A stretch of DNA of 64,000 nt, from NCBI RefSeq assembly GCF_000471905.2, contig NW_006494943.1:1406885-1470884 (forward strand), read 5' to 3'. Below, in pieces: positions 60,001 to 64,000 of the stretch. Numbering within the stretch: the stretch's first letter is position 1; each line of letters starts with the position of its first letter. The DNA is from Amborella trichopoda. Lineage: Eukaryota; Streptophyta; Magnoliopsida; Amborellales; Amborellaceae. The notes under the pieces are model-generated. The model did not search any database, was not told the DNA's origin, and was given only the letters and a program-made list of their open reading frames with translations. The translations under genes and the position numbers were made by a program.

Positions 60001-62440
60001 GGCGGTTTGAGAAAATGGCTGCCTAGGCGGCAAGGTGGCCGAATTTTCTTTCATTGGTCACTATTGGACGAAGTCCAAACCAAAATGGGTTTGGCATCAA
60101 TGAATCACTAGAAGGCTACTCCACAGCTTCCTATGGCCTTCATTAGGGGAATCTTTGTCCCCCTTCTTCGTAATAGTAGCTGAGGTGCTCACTTGATCAA
60201 TTTCCCGACTTTATGAACGAGGCCTATTGAGGGGTTCCGCATCTCAAACAATGCTCAGATATCTCACATTTAGTGTACACAAATGATGCCACTATTTTCT
60301 ATGTGCATCTCTACAACAACTCAACAATCTCTGGTTTTTCATTGGATGTTTTGAGATCTCTATTGGGATGAAGGCTAATACATCTCAGATGAAACTTATG
60401 GGAGTAAGCTTGACGATCAGGTTGTTGAAACAATGGCTGAGAGATTCGGGTGTGCAGTTGAAAGACTGCCCTGAAATTGAGGCTACATTATGTATCAGCA
60501 AACCAAGGAATCAGCTCTAGCACATAATTATCATGAAATCTAACAGAAGGGCTGTTTGGAGGGAGAGGAAGATTTTTTTCCTTGAGGGGGAGGACAACAA
60601 TAACTAAAACCACCTGGCAAACATCCCTATCTTCCAAATGTCTATCTTTCGTATGCCCGTGTAAGTGGTTGCGAACCTTGAGAGCCTGATGATAACTTTC
60701 TACAGTCATGAGCAATAGCGAACATAAATTTCACCTTATAGCATGGGGTAAAGTGTGCTTTCCCTCTTTGTATTAGAAGGATCAAGGAAAACGATTTGGC
60801 ACTACTGGGTAAATGGTGCTAGAGGTTTGCCACTCAAGACAACCAGCTGTGGCAAGATGTATTTGTGAAAAGTATGGCATAGAGGAAGGTCGCTTATTCC
60901 CTGAATGTCCTCTCCATCAAGCCTCATGTCCTTGGAAAAGCGCATATAGAAGCAAACAAGTATTTTTAGCCAATACCAGATTTAGAATAGGAAGTGGAGA
61001 GCAAATTTGGTTTTGGAAAGATCTCTGGGTGGGTGCGCAACCTATTGTAGCACAATTGGCCTGCTCCTTTTGATAACTAGTAGAAACGAAGAGGCTACGG
61101 ATGCATATGTAGTCGATCTTAGGGGAGCTAATGTCATTTGGTTATCGCTCTTCCGAAGGCCCTTATCAGAAGAGGAATGTGAATAGCTTGTGGCCTCAAA
61201 TCAATCTCTTACAAGGCTCTTCTTCAAAAGCTCAATTCTAAACTGGCTCATTTGGGCACAAGTTGCTTCCAGGAATTTTTGTCTCATCCTTTTGTTCCAC
61301 CATAAGGAACAACTAGGATCCCATATATTCATCTTCCATATGATTTGGAATGCACCAATACCTCACAAAGTTCAAGCATTCAATTGGATCCTACTCTAGG
61401 AAGGGGTCCTTACAACAGACCCAACTACAAAAGAGAGGAATCCAGCTACCAAACCGATGTGTCATGTGCCCTCAAGAAGAAGAAACTACCGACGACCGTT
61501 TTATACATCATAAGTTGACTCTGTAGTATGGTCCAAACTCCTCCAAGTTTTTGGCTAGCAATGGGTTTTCTCAGGAATCAATCGTCCAACTCCTCACCAA
61601 CTTCCTAATTTCGCCCTTGCCTAAAATTGGTTGACTCCTTTAAAAGGCAACCATATTGGCTACCTTGCGGAGAATTTGGAAAGAATGGAACTCCTGAATC
61701 TTTCAAGCACATGTAGCATCACCACAAACCCTTCAAGATTAAATCAGGGACAAGATAATCTGATGACCTAGGGAGTAGAGACCTGATGAACCTGTGAACC
61801 TCTAATTTCCTAAATTGATGGGAAATTATCTTGTTCCTAAATCCAACGCCTCAAATCAGACGTACAATTTGGGTCCCTCATCCCCTTAGCTCCCTTATAT
61901 TAAATATGGATGGCTGTTCCCTAGAAACCTCAGTCCTTGAGGCTCCAAGGGCATTCTAAGGAATCTAAAGGAGAACCCCTTGTCTTGTTCTCAGGTTTTA
62001 TAAGCTCCAGCAACTCCACCATGGTAGAGACACTTGCCCTTTTTGAAGGCCTCAAACATATCCACCAAGCTAATGTCACTATCACCCACCTTATCATTGG
62101 GGTGACTATAAATGTCGTTGCATGGGGTAGCGTTCAAAGCCCAAAGAGACTGGTGCATCGCTTCGAGCATATACACTTCTTGTGCACGGCTTTACAGGTC
62201 AGCTTCAACCACATAACGAGGGAGGCCAGCTACCTAGCTAACAGCCTGGCGAAGAAAGGGACAGCAAGTGACCCGCATTGTAGAGCTCATCTTCATTGCT
62301 TAAGGGCAGTCGCTCCCTATCTCCTTATTTTCCTATATCCTCATACCATTTCCCTCAATTGCTCACTCTCCTCATACTTCATTCCTCTCCATCAATCCCT
62401 TTTGTAAAGGAGCACCACATTCGTATGCAGCCATAAGCTT
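57040..62440 (+). mobile_element. L1-type LINE, nearly full-length, decayed
   Basis: In order: ORF1-like region to ~57,400; endonuclease with VIRGDFNVIRWLHDENRDS, TWSNH and RPDKPFQIQAHFTKGAGFLS; LQFLKTSLKQWKKDVPSN; RT with LARRLKEVIHKVISNTQSDF, MENRQMLDGAPLAHNAIHSR then EKAYDHVEWS; after the insertion LLDEVQTKMGFGINESLEGY; the RT catalytic box changed to YTNDATIFY (normally ADDT); LANTRFRIGSGEQIWFWKDL; zinc-binding end; RNase H-like end at about 61,940-62,407 (VSFNHITREASYLANSLAKK). It would make a pol-type polyprotein, but it has many stops and shifts. It is split at 59,048-60,054 by a GC-rich element. Confidence 0.85.
59048..60054. mobile_element. GC-rich-ended non-autonomous element, copy 2
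   Basis: 1,007 bp, flanked by the perfect 10-base direct repeat TGGTCACTAT (59,038-59,047 and 60,055-60,064). Removing the element plus one repeat restores the LINE frame (DHVEWS then LLDEVQTKMG). The left end has tandem CCGCCTAGGCGGTCAGGGGT units (two). The right end has GGCGCCTAAGGCGCC and CTGCCTAGGCGGCAAGG, then CCGAATTTTCTTTCAT. The AT-rich middle has no transposase. The ends match 32,137-32,853. A 9-10 base duplication suggests a Mutator-like origin, but I see no clean terminal inverted repeat. Confidence 0.75.
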
Positions 62441-63690
62441 TCAGTCATACATATACAGGAAGTAGAATAGTAAGGGGTACCCTGTCACCCCATTTTAAAC
62501 AAAGCTACCGAGCTGTGGGCAGCCTATTTTATTCATTCTTTTTGCATTAAGGTACAATTGAACAGTAATCCAATCAATATTTCATCAACAGATATTAAAT
62601 TAAGTATTTTTTCGTTTTTTCTTTTCATTTGCTTTTTTATTTTATTGTTAGTTCTTCAACCCTTTAATGAAGCTATGGAAAATGTTGACAGATAATATTT
62701 GTTCATGAATTTCGGGTATTTTCTTTTCTGTTCTTATTTAATAAAACTTAATTTTTTTGTACTTCTTTTTTGTTTCTTTAATGCCAAAATGCAATGGCGG
62801 AAATGTTGATCTATGGAAATATTTAATTTTTCCCATTTTCATTTTTCTTTTTTCCCCATACTTTCCCCATTTTTCAGTTCTTTTGATTTCCCTATTTCAT
62901 TATTTTTTGACTGATCTTACCAATGCACCGGTCAGGTCCTGCTAATCCCATTGATTAATACGAGTTACTATTTTTCAAGAAAAATATTATGGAAGAATAG
63001 GTTGTTGATCAAAAGTGATCTTTCCTCTACAAGGAAGTTTAAAGTTTTAGTTTGTAAGTGCTTACTTGGAAATTTTGGTAGTTCAAGACTCCTAGGCTCC
63101 TTTATTTGTTAATAATATAAAATCTTTCCCATAGGTTGTGGAGATGAGAATTTAGAGGGTTCCATTGGAGGTTATATCGGTGATGATGATAAGGTGGTGA
63201 TCATGATGAAGAAGAAGTAGACAAAGATGACAACTACGTATGACTTGCATATATCTGTTCTCTCATTTATGTAATATGTAATAAGTTGTGTCTAATTTCA
63301 TAATTTAAATTGCTTTATGCATTTATGAAGTGAGAGTGGGACACAATTATGTTCTGCAGTTGTGGGGCTTTCTAATTTTTATGGATATGGAATTCACTTT
63401 ACTACTGTACATGCTTGATGGCCTTCAAAGTCATATGTTCAATTGGCTATTGCTTAATGAGGTAGTTCCTCAATGGAATGCATCATGTGATATGTAATGT
63501 TATTTTGTAATTTTGGCTTCTAATTTGTGCATTTAGGATTTTATAATTTCTTATTGTTCCTGATAAATTTTTGAAGTTGAAACTGTCTAAATTTTTCAGT
63601 CTTTTTCTTATTTTTCTTTTATTTGAATTAATTTGAATTGTCTTATTGGACTTGTGTAATCAAAACCAGAGAGGGTCTTAGGTAGAGAGA
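62441..63690. other. Right-hand intergenic sequence
   Basis: AT-rich. A short acidic, protein-like stretch at 63,134-63,235 after a CCCATAG acceptor-like site (DENLEGSIGGYIGDDD, then after a shift GDHDEEEVDKDDNY) could be a displaced acidic tail of the hAT transposase or another gene's last exon; unproven. No U2B'' RRM1 exon seen here. Confidence 0.35.
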
Positions 63691-63692
63691 GT

Positions 63693-64000
63693 TGATCATC
63701 ATCATAGCCTTTTCCTAATTAATTGGGGTCGGCTACATGAATCCTGGTCCGTCATTCTGCTCTATTTAAGGCTATATCCTCAGTGAAGATATGCCCCCAT
63801 ATCTTTTCGGACTACTTCCAACCACGTCGTTTTGGGCTTACCCCTTGCCCTTTTCAATCCTTCCACTTGAAATAACTCACACCTCCTAACAAGTGTTGTA
63901 CTGGTCGACGCCACACATGGCTAGCCCACCTAAGTCTACTCTCTCTCATCTTATCGCCTGTTAGTGCCACACTTAAACTTTCCTGAATGGATTCATTTTG
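63693..64000 (-). mobile_element. RTE-type LINE 3' end, copy 3, cut by the window end
   Basis: The minus strand ends with TGGTTGGAAGTAGTCCGAAAA, AGAATGACGGACCAGGATTC and a GATGATGATC tail. Reading inwards it shows KMRESRLRWASHVWRRP. It is the same family as 41,887-42,105 and 52,990-53,806; with the first it shares GAATGACGGACCAGGATTC. It continues beyond 64,000. Confidence 0.88.

Overview
The window is nuclear DNA of a flowering plant. The evidence is spliced genes with GT-AG introns, a plant-type SCAR/WAVE gene, a piece of chloroplast DNA carrying petN, class III peroxidase remains, and many plant transposons (Ty1/copia, L1- and RTE-type LINEs, hAT, Mutator-like, MITEs). I cannot name the species. 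The genome is TE-rich with very long introns. One 20-base N run (11,241-11,260) marks an assembly gap.

Three genes can be built, all on the minus strand. (1) A complete 3-exon gene at 1,382-2,567 encodes a 142-aa single-Sel1-repeat protein of unknown role. (2) A complete 9-exon SCAR2-like gene spans 22,709-43,906 and encodes about 1,639 aa; every exon junction keeps the frame. It has the SCAR homology domain, a long disordered region built from several sets of tandem repeats, a Pro-rich stretch, a WH2 motif and the acidic tail with tryptophan. (3) The 3' half of a U2 snRNP B'' gene lies at 48,816-50,889; its first RRM is not seen in the 13 kb upstream.

Layout. 1-2.9 kb: Sel1 gene. 2.9-22.5 kb: a transposon graveyard with MITEs, a Mutator-like element, minisatellites, the petN insertion, a U-box-like fragment, a broken peroxidase gene and a decayed copia element. 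22.7-43.9 kb: SCAR, whose 12.4-kb intron 2 holds a copia element, two LINE 3' ends, a large palindrome of two head-to-head LTR-like units, an RTE LINE end and a retroelement-like stretch. 44-48.8 kb: SCAR upstream region and four MITEs. 48.8-50.9 kb: U2B''. 51-64 kb: LINEs, hAT elements, an RTE LINE and a nearly full-length L1-type LINE split by a GC-rich element.

The three genes share no evident pathway. SCAR acts in the WAVE complex that switches on Arp2/3 actin nucleation, U2B'' acts in the spliceosome, and the Sel1 protein is uncharacterised. The most unusual material is transposon structure: the LTR palindrome inside the SCAR intron, a GC-rich element present twice with short target duplications, and an 11-copy MITE family.
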